Below are positions 35,760 through 44,504 of a stretch of DNA of 64,000 nt, piece after piece. Numbering within the stretch: the stretch's first letter is position 1; every line of letters starts with the position of its first letter. Source of the stretch: Streptomyces fildesensis (GTDB lineage Bacteria > Actinomycetota > Actinomycetes > Streptomycetales > Streptomycetaceae); assembly GCF_016107395.1 (NCBI RefSeq), contig NZ_JAAIKO010000027.1, positions 1-64,000 of the forward strand, given 5' to 3'. Both the position numbers and the translations under genes were made by a program. The notes below the pieces were generated by a model. That model did no database searches. It was given only the letters and a program-made list of their open reading frames with translations, and was not told the origin of the DNA.

Positions 35760-36161
35760 ATGGTGGTTCCCGGCAGCGCTGTCCAGGAGCGGGAGTTTCG
35801 CGGGTGGCTCCTGGAGAAGCTCGGCCAGTACCTGCGGCGCCCCCCGGCGGACATCGACATCAGCGTGCCCTTCGCGGAGTACGGCATCGACTCGGTGGCC
35901 GCGCTGAGCATCTTCGGTGACATCGAGGACGGATTCGGGCTCTACCTGGAGCCGACGGTGGCCTGGGACCACCCCACGGTGCAGTCCCTCGCCCGCTATC
36001 TGGCCTCCGAGTCCGCCCGCAGCGCCACCGGCCCGCTGACGCAGGCCCCTTATGGCGAGCCGATCGGCGGGAACCAGGCGGGCGGCGACCCGAGCGACCC
36101 CCGCGACACCCCCGGGACGGCGGGCTGGACGCGGAACACCCCGGGAGGTGGACCGCGGTGA
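35760..36161 (+). CDS. Acyl carrier protein with long C-terminal tail (ACP1)
   Basis: The first 85 residues form an ACP: EFRGWLLEKLGQYLRRPPADIDISVPFAEYGIDSVAALSIFGDIEDGFGLYLEP is typical, with the phosphopantetheine Ser45 in GIDSVAAL. The remaining 48 residues are Gly/Pro/Thr-rich and probably disordered. GAGGAG precedes the ATG at 35760 and the stop overlaps the PKS start (GTGA). It follows the two dehydrogenases, so it likely carries the fatty acyl chain loaded by the ligase at 46728 and acted on by them. The protein is 133 residues long. Confidence 0.9.
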   Translation: MVVPGSAVQEREFRGWLLEKLGQYLRRPPADIDISVPFAEYGIDSVAALSIFGDIEDGFGLYLEPTVAWDHPTVQSLARYLASESARSATGPLTQAPYGEPIGGNQAGGDPSDPRDTPGTAGWTRNTPGGGPR

Positions 36162-39109
36162 ACCCGATCGCCGTTCTCGGCCTGGACTGCCGCTTCCCAG
36201 GGGCCCCCGACCCGGGGGCGTACTGGGACCTGCTCGCCGCCGGAGCCGACGGGGTCGGGCCGAGACCCGCCTCCCGCCGGGTCGGGGACACCCGGCGGGC
36301 GAGTGTGCCCGCGGCCCGGCCCGACGGCGGATTCATCGACGACGCCGACGCGTTCGACCACGCCTTCTTCGGCATCGGCCGCGCCGAGGCCGCCGCCATG
36401 GACCCGCAGCAGCGACTGCTGCTGCAGACCGCCTGGCGCGCCCTGGAGGACGCCGGCATCAACCCCAGGGACCTGGCCGGCAGCGGCACCGGGATCTACG
36501 TGGGCGCCATGGCCGACGACTGGTCCCGGCTGCGGCTGGCCGACGACGCGGCGATCACCCCGCGCACCGGCACGGGCGCCGGCCGGGCGATCCTCGCCAA
36601 CCGGCTCTCGTACCAGCTGGATCTGCGCGGTCCGAGCCTCACCGTCGACTCCGCCTGCTCGTCCGCGCTGATCGCCGTGCACCTCGCGATGGGCGCGCTG
36701 CTGTCCGGCGAATGCGACATCGCCCTGGCCTGCGGGGTCAACCTGGTGATGTCCGACGTCCTGGACGAGATCTACGGCCAGTCCGGGCTCGCCGCCCCGG
36801 ACGGCCGCTGCAAACCCTTCGGCGCGCAGGCCAACGGCATCGGCCGGGCCGAGGGCGTCGGCGCCGTCGTCCTGCAGCGACTGGAGGGCGCCCGCGACGA
36901 GGGCCGTCCGGTCCGCGCGCTGCTGCTGGGCAGCGCCGTCAACCAGGACGGCCGCAGCAACGGCATCATGGCCCCGTCCCGGCGCGCCCAGCGCGAGGTC
37001 ATCCAGGCCGCCTGCAAGCGGGCCGGGGTCGAGCCGCAGCGGATCGGCTGGGTCGAGGCGCACGGCACCGGCACCCCGGTCGGCGACCTCATCGAGGCCC
37101 GCGCGCTCGGCGACGTGTACGGCGGGCTGCGGCCGGAGCCGTGCGCGATCAGCTCGGTGAAGGGCAACATCGGCCACGCCGAGGGCGCGGCGGGTATCGC
37201 GGGCCTGATCAAGGCCGTGCTGGCGCTGGAGCACCGGCTGGTCCCGCCGGTCAGGACCGTGGGCGGCGAGCACCCGGGACTCGACCTGGCGGCGCACGGC
37301 CTGCGGCTGCTGACCGAACCGCTGCCGCTGCCCGAGGGCGAGATGCTCGCCGCCGTCTCCAGCTTCGGCATGGGCGGCAGCAACGCCCATGTGGTGCTCT
37401 CCTCCGCGCCCCGGCAGACCGCCCCCATCGCCGCCCCGCAGACCAACAACGGTGAGAGCGGTGAGAGCCCGGGGGTGTTCACGCTGACCGCGCCCACGGC
37501 CGAGGCGCTGCGCCGCAATCTCGTCGTCCAGGCCCGCTCGCTCGCGGCCCGCGCCCAGGAGCCGGTCACTCCGCTGTGCTGGACCAGCAACCTGACCCGC
37601 ACCGGCATGGCGTACCGGATCGCGATCCCCGCCGAGGACACCGCCGGGCTCGCCGCCGCCCTGGACGCCGCCGCGGAGGCGGGCGAGGGCGTGCCGGAGC
37701 CGCCGGAACCCCCGGTGGTGGCGTTCCTCTTCACCGGCCAGGGCGCCCAGTACCCCGGGATGACGAGCCGGCTGTACCGCGAGTCGCCGCTCTACCGGCA
37801 CTACCTCGACGAGGCGTCCCGGGCCCTGGAACCGCACCTCGGCGGTTCGATCACCGAGCTGCTGCTCGGCCGTGACGAGCGGGTGCACCGCACCGGCTGG
37901 ACCCAGCCCGCCGTCTTCGCCGTGCAGTACGCGCTGGCCGGCTACCTGGAGGAGCTGGGCGTGCGGCCCGGCGCCGTACTCGGGCACAGCATCGGCGAGT
38001 TCGCGGCGGCCGTCACCGCGGGCGCGCTCGGTCTGGAGGACGCCGCGGCGCTCGTCGCGGCCCGCGGCACCGCCATGGAGGCGCTGCCCGAGGGCGGCGG
38101 GATGCTCGCCGTGCGGGCGCACCCCGACGACCTGCGCGAAGTCCTCGCGGGCGAACCGCTGGTGGGTCTGGGCGCCGCCAACGGCGCTGCCGCGTCCGTG
38201 CTGTCCGGCGATCTGGCGGGCCTCGCCAGGATCCGCGAACAGCTCGCCGCGCGCGGCGTCGGCTGCACCCCGCTCAAGGTCTCGCACGCCTTCCACTCGG
38301 TCCTGATGGAGCCGGTGCTGCCCGGCTTCCGCACGACGGCTGATGGGATCACCGCGGGCGAGCCGCGCATTCCGTTCTTCTCCACCGTCCGCGGCGGCCT
38401 GCTCGCCGGACGCCCGCTCGACGCCGACTACTGGTGCGAACACATCACCGGCAGCGTCCGGTTCGCCGACGCCGCCGCCGCGCTGCTCGGCTCCGACGTC
38501 ACGCATCTCGTCGAACTCGGCCCCAAACCCGTCCTGCTGCCCCTTGCCCGGCGGCTGCCCGGAGGCAGCGGGCTGCCCGGGATCTCGGTCGTCCGTGACG
38601 CCCACAGCGGCGCGCTGACCGCGGCCGAGGCGGCGGCCGCGCTCTACACGGCCGGGGTCGACATCCGCTGGGAGCTTCTCTACCGCCCCGAGGACAAGGT
38701 GCACGCCCAGCTGGCGCCGCAGAGCTTCGATACCTCGGCCCGGTTCTGGTACGAGCCACCCCGACCCGCGGCGGCGCCGGCCGGCGAACCGGGGAGCCCG
38801 GTCCTGTCGCTGGTGCGCGCGGACTCCGGCCCGCGGGCACCCGAGCACGACGGCGGCGGGCTCGCCGAGGCGGTGCGCGAGACGGTCGCCGGGATCACCG
38901 GCGCCGAGGAGGGCACCCTGCGCGACGACGACCGGTTCTACGACGACCTGGGCTTCGACTCGGTGATGTTCATGGAGCTCAAGTACCGGCTGGAGGAGGC
39001 GGTACCGGCGCTGGGCGAGCTGTCGATCCCGGAGATGATGTCGAGCCTGGTCTCGGTGACGACCCTCATCGGCTACCTGCGTGAGCAGCTCGCCAGGGTC
39101 CCCGCCTGA
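36158..39109 (+). CDS. Modular polyketide synthase, KS-AT-ACP without reducing domains
   Basis: This 983-residue single module has a ketosynthase (residues 1-420; Cys167 in DSACSSAL, His302 in EAHGTGT, His340 in GNIGHAEG), an acyltransferase (about 520-810; Ser611 in GHSIGE; HAFH at 710-713, the malonyl-CoA type signature) and an ACP (Ser935 in GFDSVMFMEL). No KR, DH, ER or TE is seen. It should extend an acyl chain once by malonate and leave a beta-ketoacyl-ACP. That is the substrate type needed by tetronate-forming KASIII enzymes such as the gene that follows. The GTG start overlaps the ACP1 stop and the stop overlaps the next start. Confidence 0.92.
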   Translation: MNPIAVLGLDCRFPGAPDPGAYWDLLAAGADGVGPRPASRRVGDTRRASVPAARPDGGFIDDADAFDHAFFGIGRAEAAAMDPQQRLLLQTAWRALEDAGINPRDLAGSGTGIYVGAMADDWSRLRLADDAAITPRTGTGAGRAILANRLSYQLDLRGPSLTVDSACSSALIAVHLAMGALLSGECDIALACGVNLVMSDVLDEIYGQSGLAAPDGRCKPFGAQANGIGRAEGVGAVVLQRLEGARDEGRPVRALLLGSAVNQDGRSNGIMAPSRRAQREVIQAACKRAGVEPQRIGWVEAHGTGTPVGDLIEARALGDVYGGLRPEPCAISSVKGNIGHAEGAAGIAGLIKAVLALEHRLVPPVRTVGGEHPGLDLAAHGLRLLTEPLPLPEGEMLAAVSSFGMGGSNAHVVLSSAPRQTAPIAAPQTNNGESGESPGVFTLTAPTAEALRRNLVVQARSLAARAQEPVTPLCWTSNLTRTGMAYRIAIPAEDTAGLAAALDAAAEAGEGVPEPPEPPVVAFLFTGQGAQYPGMTSRLYRESPLYRHYLDEASRALEPHLGGSITELLLGRDERVHRTGWTQPAVFAVQYALAGYLEELGVRPGAVLGHSIGEFAAAVTAGALGLEDAAALVAARGTAMEALPEGGGMLAVRAHPDDLREVLAGEPLVGLGAANGAAASVLSGDLAGLARIREQLAARGVGCTPLKVSHAFHSVLMEPVLPGFRTTADGITAGEPRIPFFSTVRGGLLAGRPLDADYWCEHITGSVRFADAAAALLGSDVTHLVELGPKPVLLPLARRLPGGSGLPGISVVRDAHSGALTAAEAAAALYTAGVDIRWELLYRPEDKVHAQLAPQSFDTSARFWYEPPRPAAAPAGEPGSPVLSLVRADSGPRAPEHDGGGLAEAVRETVAGITGAEEGTLRDDDRFYDDLGFDSVMFMELKYRLEEAVPALGELSIPEMMSSLVSVTTLIGYLREQLARVPA

Positions 39110-40167
39110 TGACCCGGCGCCCGCCCTCGGAGCCCGGCATGCACCTGCTCGCGGCTGCCACCGCGCTGCCCGGCCCGGCGATCGGCAACGAGGTGCTGGC
39201 CGGGCGGCTCGGGCTCTCCGCCGAGTGGGTGGAGATGTTCATCGGCACCCGGACCCGGCACTTCGCCGTGGACCTCGCGGGCGGCGTCGGCTGCCTGCTG
39301 GCCGACCTGTGCGAACAGGCCGCCGTCCGCAGCCTGGAGCGGGCCGGGCTGACCGTGCGCGACCTCTCCTTCGTGGTGCTGGCCACGGCGACCCCGGACT
39401 CCCTGATGCCCACCACGGCCGCCGTCGTCGCCGACCGGCTGGGCGCCGCCGGCATCCCGGCCTACCAGCTGCAGTCGGGCTGCTCCGGCGCCGTCCAGGC
39501 GTTCACCCTCGCCGAGGCGCTGCTCGCCCAGCAGCCCGCCGGGCCCGGCGGGCCGTACGGACTGGTCCTCGGCGGGGACGTCTGCGCCAAACACCTGGAC
39601 CTGGAGCAGGACTTCCGCCGGATGCCGCCCGCCCAGCTCGTCAACTACGTGATCTTCGGCGACGGCGCGGGCGCCGCCGTGGTGAGCGCCGCCCCGGCCC
39701 CCGGCAGCGCCGCCTTCCACGGGCTCGGGAACCGGCTGGCCCTGCCGGGCCAGCCACCGGGCCAGCACGTCGAGTGGTACGGCGCCGCCGACCGCGACAG
39801 CGCGCTGCCGCCGGTCTCCGAGGACTACAAGGCCGTCGAGTTCCTGGTCCCGGAACTGGCCCAACAGGTCTGCGCCGACCTGCTGGACACCCTCGGCTGG
39901 TCGGCGCCCGACCTGGGCTACCTGCTGCCACCGCAGCTCGGCGGTCTGATGACCCGGCGCATCACCGCCGCGCTGCGCGCCGGGCTCGGGGTGGAGAAGG
40001 CGGTCGAGATCTCCTGCGTGGCCGACACCGGAAACACCGGTAACGCCCTCGTGCTGAGCCAGCTGGAACAGCTGCTGCCCCTGCTGACCCCAGGAGCGCG
40101 GGCGCTGTGCGCCTGCGTCGAGTCCAGTCGGTGGATCTCGGCCGGTTTCGCCCTGGAGGCGTCATGA
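39109..40167 (+). CDS. KASIII (FabH)-like acyl condensing enzyme
   Basis: This 352-residue thiolase-fold enzyme has the active Cys125 in QSGCSGAVQAF and Asn309 in DTGNTGNA. The usual catalytic His of the PHQAN motif is missing: residues 273-278 read LPPQLG, so Pro275 stands at the His position. It is therefore unlikely to be a normal decarboxylating initiator. KASIII-like enzymes in tetronate pathways join a beta-ketoacyl thioester to glyceryl-ACP, and others transfer acyl groups to hydroxyls. The start overlaps the PKS stop (TGATG), so they are translated together. Confidence 0.87.
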   Translation: MTRRPPSEPGMHLLAAATALPGPAIGNEVLAGRLGLSAEWVEMFIGTRTRHFAVDLAGGVGCLLADLCEQAAVRSLERAGLTVRDLSFVVLATATPDSLMPTTAAVVADRLGAAGIPAYQLQSGCSGAVQAFTLAEALLAQQPAGPGGPYGLVLGGDVCAKHLDLEQDFRRMPPAQLVNYVIFGDGAGAAVVSAAPAPGSAAFHGLGNRLALPGQPPGQHVEWYGAADRDSALPPVSEDYKAVEFLVPELAQQVCADLLDTLGWSAPDLGYLLPPQLGGLMTRRITAALRAGLGVEKAVEISCVADTGNTGNALVLSQLEQLLPLLTPGARALCACVESSRWISAGFALEAS

Positions 40168-40204
40168 GGATCGTGCAGGACAACGGAATGAAGGAGGAGG
40201 CACA

Positions 40205-40432
40205 GTGACAGGAGTCGAGGACATGATCACCCTGCTCAACCGGGAACTGGGCCTGTTCCTGCGCCCGGAGGACGCCGGGGCGCCACTGGAGGCGCTCCCC
40301 GGCTGGGACTCGCTGCTGCTGTTCCGGCTCGTCGCGGTGCTGGAGGAGGAGGCCGGAAGGCCGCTGCCGGTGGCCGAGGTCGTCACGGCCGGCAGTCTCG
40401 CCGAGATCCACGCGCTGGCGGTGGGGCTGTGA
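40205..40432 (+). CDS. Small stand-alone acyl carrier protein (ACP2)
   Basis: This 75-residue ACP has the attachment Ser36 in LPGWDSLLLFRLVAVLEEE and a good GGAGGAGG site before its GTG start. Small ACPs of this kind, next to a KASIII-like gene and an E2-like acyltransferase, carry a glyceryl or other C3 unit in tetronate pathways. No FkbH-like loading enzyme is found in the window, so what it carries is open. Its stop overlaps the next start (GTGA). Confidence 0.92.
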   Translation: MTGVEDMITLLNRELGLFLRPEDAGAPLEALPGWDSLLLFRLVAVLEEEAGRPLPVAEVVTAGSLAEIHALAVGL

Positions 40433-41340
40433 CGCCCCAGGCCGCGTCGGGTCAGGCCGGGACAGGCCGGACCACGGCACGTCAGGACACCGCGCGGTCC
40501 GACCGGGCCCGCCGCCACACCCGGTACTTCCTGCGGTGGGCCCGTGCCGCGGCCCCCGTGCACCTGGGCGCCGACATCGACATGACCGGCGTCCAGGCAC
40601 ACCGGGCCGCGGCCCGTGCCGAGGGCCGCAGGTACTCCGTGGTGAGCTATCTGCTGTACGCCGCCGGCCGGGTACTGGCCGACCACCCGGAGGCCAACGC
40701 GACGACGGCCGGCGGTATCGTGCCGCGCACCCTGCGCTACGAACGGGTGCACGCGAAGCTGGCCATCGACAGCGGAACCGCCGACGAGGGCCGGCGCGCG
40801 GTGCGCGTGGCGGTGCTGCCCGACGTGGACCGGCTGGACCTGGCCGGAATCCAGCAACTCGTCGACCGCTACCGGAACGGAGCCGCCGAGGACCTGCCGG
40901 GAGCGGAGGGGGTGCGCCGGCTCGGCCGGCTGCCCCCGCCGCTCGGGCACCTCGCCTTCCGGACGGCCGTGAGCAGCGGGGCCCGCCGGGCCGAACTGCT
41001 CGGGACCGTGGCGGTCAGCTCTCTCGGCCACCGCAGGGTGGACACCTTCCACTCCTACGGTGGTACCGCGGTCACCCTGACCGCGGGCCGGATCGCCGAG
41101 GTTCCGGTGGCCCGTGCGACGCGAGTCGCCGTGGCGCCGGTGCTGCGCCTGGGTCTGACCTTCGACCACCGCGTGCTCGACGGCGCGGCGGCCGCCGACG
41201 TACTGGACGACCTGGCACTACTCCTGGAGGCATGCGATGCCGCTCTTCCCGGGGGGTGGGACGCCCCCCAACGCCGTTCCGGTGATCGGCCGGCCCATCA
41301 GGGTGACCAGTCCGGAAGGCCCGTGGCACCGCGTGGTTGA
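40429..41340 (+). CDS. Stand-alone 2-oxoacid dehydrogenase E2-type acyltransferase
   Basis: This 303-residue protein consists only of the catalytic domain of E2 acyltransferases. The catalytic HxxxDG motif is in LTFDHRVLDG (His247 and Asp251). There is no lipoyl domain and no E1/E3 gene nearby, so it is not part of a dehydrogenase complex. Such proteins acetylate the primary alcohol of acyl-tetronates, an activation before elimination by an alpha/beta-hydrolase-fold enzyme. The last 35 residues (after about 268) overlap the PPTase gene by 104 bp and are probably not part of the fold. Confidence 0.87.
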   Translation: MTPQAASGQAGTGRTTARQDTARSDRARRHTRYFLRWARAAAPVHLGADIDMTGVQAHRAAARAEGRRYSVVSYLLYAAGRVLADHPEANATTAGGIVPRTLRYERVHAKLAIDSGTADEGRRAVRVAVLPDVDRLDLAGIQQLVDRYRNGAAEDLPGAEGVRRLGRLPPPLGHLAFRTAVSSGARRAELLGTVAVSSLGHRRVDTFHSYGGTAVTLTAGRIAEVPVARATRVAVAPVLRLGLTFDHRVLDGAAAADVLDDLALLLEACDAALPGGWDAPQRRSGDRPAHQGDQSGRPVAPRG

Positions 41341-42160
41341 GGCGCTGGACGAGCGTGGCAGCGTCATGGTCCACGCCCTGCTGTCGGACTGGGTGCCCGA
41401 GAACCTCGACGACCCGGAGCTGCGCCCGGTCCTCGGACGGGACTGGCACCGCTACCAGGCGATGCGCCACCACCATGTGCGGGAGCGCTTCGCCGCCTCC
41501 CGGCTGCTGCTCAAACACGTGGCGGCGCAGGCGATCCAGGCCCCGCCGGCCACCGTGGAGCTGGCCTACAAGCCCGGTGGCCGCCCGTACCTGCGCGGCT
41601 GCGACCAGATCGACATCAGCCTCAGCCACACCGAGGAACTGCTGCTGGTCGGCATCACCCGGCGCGGCTGGATCGGCGTGGACGCCGAGCTGGAGGACCG
41701 CTCCATGCTGGTCTCCGGCATCGAACGGCAGGTGTGCACCCCGTACGAGCGCACCATGCTGTCCCAGGTCAGGGAGAGCGACCGCAACCAGGAGATGGTG
41801 CGGCTGTGGACGCTGAAGGAGGCGTACAGCAAGGCCATCGGCCAGGGCATGCGGTTCCGGTTCAACGAGTTCGGCTTCGGCCCCAGCGGGCATCCCGTCC
41901 AAGTGCTCAGACCGGACGGCTCGCCCGGCACCGGTGAGGAGTGGGCGTTCGGCACCTGCCGCGTCGAAGGCCGCTACACCGCCAGCTGGGCGCTGTACGA
42001 CGCGGGCTTCGGCGACACCGACGACACCCGGGCCGGCACCATGCTCGACGAGGGCCTGGTCACCGCCCTGCTGCACCAGCCGGCCGAGGCGCCGCAGCCG
42101 GCCGCCGAGGCCACCGCCGCGACCGACGTGCCGCTGACCGGAGCCGGAGTGGCGGCATGA
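41237..42160 (+). CDS. 4'-phosphopantetheinyl transferase (Sfp type)
   Basis: This 307-residue protein carries the Sfp motifs DISLSHTEELLLVG, GVDAELEDRS and RLWTLKEAYSKAIGQGM. It should convert apo ACP1, ACP2 and the PKS ACP to their holo forms, using coenzyme A. The start chosen is ATG 41237, with TGGAGG 6 nt upstream, so the gene overlaps the E2-type gene by 104 bp; a GTG at 41333 that overlaps by only eight bases is the alternative. The last 35 residues are Ala/Pro-rich. Its stop overlaps the monooxygenase start (ATGA). Confidence 0.9.
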   Translation: MPLFPGGGTPPNAVPVIGRPIRVTSPEGPWHRVVEALDERGSVMVHALLSDWVPENLDDPELRPVLGRDWHRYQAMRHHHVRERFAASRLLLKHVAAQAIQAPPATVELAYKPGGRPYLRGCDQIDISLSHTEELLLVGITRRGWIGVDAELEDRSMLVSGIERQVCTPYERTMLSQVRESDRNQEMVRLWTLKEAYSKAIGQGMRFRFNEFGFGPSGHPVQVLRPDGSPGTGEEWAFGTCRVEGRYTASWALYDAGFGDTDDTRAGTMLDEGLVTALLHQPAEAPQPAAEATAATDVPLTGAGVAA

Positions 42161-43431
42161 CCGCCGCCCCGCCGCCCGCCGGGACCGACGTGGTCGTGGT
42201 CGGCGGCGGGCCGGCCGGACTCGCGCTGGCCCTCGCACTGGTACGGCTCGGGGTGCGCACGACCGTGCTGGAACGCTCCGCCGGCGGCCGCCGCGACTTC
42301 CGCGGCGAGTCGCTGTCCCCGGACGGCGTCCGGCTGCTGGACCGCTGCGGCGTCCTGGAACAATTGCGCGCCATCGCCCTGCCGGTGCGCCGGCTGGAGG
42401 TCGCCGACGGCGGCACGACCGTACTCGACGTCGGCTTCGAGTCCTTCCCCTATCCGTACCGTTTCCCGCTGGAGATCCCGCAGTCCTTGCTGCTCGCGGA
42501 GATCGAAGCCGCGGCGCAGTGCCAGGACGGCTTCCGGATGCTGCGCGGCTGGACCGCCAAGGGCCTGCTGTCCGCGGACGGCCGGACCACCGGCGTGCGG
42601 GCCGCCGGGCCCGGCGGGGTGGAGTGCGAGATCCGCGCCCGGCTCACCGTCGGCGCGGACGGCCGCTACGGCAGGATCCGCAAACTCGCCGAACTCGATG
42701 CCCGGGTACGGCCGCTGGACCGGGACGTGATCTGGATGCGGCTGCCGCGCCCCGTCGAGTGGACGGACGCGGCCTACCGGATCCGGATCCGCGGCGACCG
42801 GCACGCCCTGCTGCTCCCCGACTCCGGCGGCACTGTCCGGGTGGGCCTCAACATCCCCAAGGGCGGCCTGCGCGAACTGCGCAGATCAGGGCTGGACGCG
42901 TTGCACGAACGGCTCGGCGAGCTGGCCCCCGAACTGGCGGAGCCCGCCCGGCAGACGCTGCGGGACTGGTCCGACACCGCGCTGCTGGACATCTTCAGCA
43001 CCACCGTGCCGCATTGGTCGGCGCCGGGCATCGTGCTGATCGGAGACGCCGCGCACACCCTGTCGCCGGTCCTCGGGCAGGGCGTCAACCACGCCCTCGC
43101 CGACGCGACGGCCCTCGCGCCGCTCGCCGCCGCGGCGCTCCACAGCGGGGAACCAGCCGGACTCGACCGCGCCACGGGACAGTTCCAGCGACAGCGGTCC
43201 CGCGAGGTGGCCCGCTCCCGGCGGCTGCAACTGCGCCAGGAGCGGATCTTCACCTGGTCGGCCCCGGCCGCCGTGGCGGTGCGCCGCGGCGTCTACCGGG
43301 CGCTCGACCGCTCCGCCCGGCTGCGTGCCCGGATGCTGGAGCCGGCGTACTTCGCCGACCAGCGGGCCGAGCGGGCCCGCGGCGCACGGCGTGAGGACCA
43401 CGACGAGCACGAGCAGGAGGCGCGGACATGA
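42157..43431 (+). CDS. FAD-dependent monooxygenase (PHBH family)
   Basis: This 424-residue flavoprotein has the GxGxxG dinucleotide motif VVVGGGPAGLALALAL, the DG-type segment TVGADGRYGRIRKLA and the GD motif VLIGDAAHTLSPVLGQGVNHALADA. The C-terminal 50 residues are Arg/Glu-rich. Members of this family hydroxylate or epoxidise using NAD(P)H and oxygen; in a polyketide/fatty acid cluster this is probably a tailoring step on the acyl chain or ring. It is translationally coupled to the genes on both sides (ATGA overlaps). Confidence 0.9.
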   Translation: MTAAPPPAGTDVVVVGGGPAGLALALALVRLGVRTTVLERSAGGRRDFRGESLSPDGVRLLDRCGVLEQLRAIALPVRRLEVADGGTTVLDVGFESFPYPYRFPLEIPQSLLLAEIEAAAQCQDGFRMLRGWTAKGLLSADGRTTGVRAAGPGGVECEIRARLTVGADGRYGRIRKLAELDARVRPLDRDVIWMRLPRPVEWTDAAYRIRIRGDRHALLLPDSGGTVRVGLNIPKGGLRELRRSGLDALHERLGELAPELAEPARQTLRDWSDTALLDIFSTTVPHWSAPGIVLIGDAAHTLSPVLGQGVNHALADATALAPLAAAALHSGEPAGLDRATGQFQRQRSREVARSRRLQLRQERIFTWSAPAAVAVRRGVYRALDRSARLRARMLEPAYFADQRAERARGARREDHDEHEQEART

Positions 43432-44504
43432 CCACACGGCTCGGTGCCGACGACGCCATCGGCCTGGAGGAACTGCGCGGGCTGTCCCTGCTGCACGCAC
43501 AGGCCCAGGGCATCGAACCCGGCGCCGCCCAGGAGCTGCTGGCCCGGATCACCGAGCCGTGGGGCGACCGTCCGCGCTCCTGGGGACGCGTCTGGAGCGC
43601 GGAGGGCGACCGGCTCACCGGCCAGGGACTGCACCTGGAGGCCTCCCGCCACTACGCCATGGCCCGCTTCCCGTACCCCGGGGACGCGCCCCGCCAGGAA
43701 GCCCAGCGCCGCTGCGTCGCCGCGTTCGACACCTGGCGGGCGGAACAGGGCGCGGGCATCGAGCGGTTGGAGGTCCCGCTGGAGGACGGCACCGCCGTCT
43801 GCTGGACCGCCGGGCTGTCGGCCACCGACCCGAAACCGCTGATCGTCGTCATGGGTGGCATCGTCAGCGTCAAGGAGCAGTGGGCGCCGCTGCTGGTGCA
43901 CGCCGAGGCGTTCGGTGTCGCGCTCGCCGTCACCGAACTGCCCGGCGTGGGCGAGAACACCGTGCCGTACGGGCCGCGTTCGCCCCGGATGCTCTCCGCG
44001 ATCCTTGACGCGCTCTCGGGCCGGGCCGATGTCAGCCGCACCGCCGCCATCGCCCTTAGCTTCGGCGGCCATCTCGCGCTGCGCTGCGCCCTGGTGGACT
44101 CCCGGCTGGCCTGTGTGGCCACCGTCGGCGCCCCGCTGCGGCTCTTCTTCGAGGACGAGGCCTGGCAGCGCCAGGTGCCCCGCACCACCCTCGCCGCGCT
44201 GGCCCACACCACCGGCGTCCCGCCGTCCCTCGTCTTCGGGTACACCCGCGGCTGGGGCCTCACCGACGAGGAGCTCGGCGCGCTGCGGATCCCCGTCCAC
44301 TACATCGCCGCGCTGCGCGACGAGATCGTGCCGCTGGGCGAGGCCGCCGTGCTCCGCAGAGCGGCCGTCCCGGGCGAGGTGACGGTCCTCGACGACGTGC
44401 ACGGCGCGCCCGCCCACCTCGACCACACCCGCGGGCTGCTGCTGGGGGCCGCGCTCGCCGCCGCCGCGCCGGCGACGCCCGGCGCGGTACCGGAAGCCGC
44501 CTGA
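43428..44504 (+). CDS. Alpha/beta-hydrolase fold enzyme (possible tetronate acetate lyase type)
   Basis: This 358-residue protein has a helical N-terminal part of about 130 residues and an alpha/beta-hydrolase domain with VVMGGIVSVKEQWAP, the nucleophile Ser211 in AIALSFGGHLALR, and a His in HGAPAHLDH near the C-terminus. In tetronate pathways, such an enzyme eliminates the acetate placed by an E2-type acyltransferase to leave an exocyclic methylene. The E2-type gene lies three genes upstream, which fits. A simple esterase or thioesterase is possible instead. It is coupled to its neighbours by ATGA and TGATG overlaps. Confidence 0.8.
   Translation: MTTRLGADDAIGLEELRGLSLLHAQAQGIEPGAAQELLARITEPWGDRPRSWGRVWSAEGDRLTGQGLHLEASRHYAMARFPYPGDAPRQEAQRRCVAAFDTWRAEQGAGIERLEVPLEDGTAVCWTAGLSATDPKPLIVVMGGIVSVKEQWAPLLVHAEAFGVALAVTELPGVGENTVPYGPRSPRMLSAILDALSGRADVSRTAAIALSFGGHLALRCALVDSRLACVATVGAPLRLFFEDEAWQRQVPRTTLAALAHTTGVPPSLVFGYTRGWGLTDEELGALRIPVHYIAALRDEIVPLGEAAVLRRAAVPGEVTVLDDVHGAPAHLDHTRGLLLGAALAAAAPATPGAVPEAA

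Noticed and set aside
36158..39109. The KS-AT-ACP as an iterative enediyne or highly reducing PKS
   Set aside because: No KR, DH or ER domain and no thioesterase are seen, and the protein is far shorter than such enzymes.
39109..40167. KASIII-like protein as starter-unit enzyme of the type II PKS
   Set aside because: It lies 20 kb away, is coupled to the KS-AT-ACP gene, lacks the catalytic His, and sits next to tetronate-type partners, which fit better.
40429..41340. E2-type protein as part of a pyruvate or branched-chain dehydrogenase complex
   Set aside because: It has no lipoyl or E1-binding domain, and no E1 or E3 gene is nearby.
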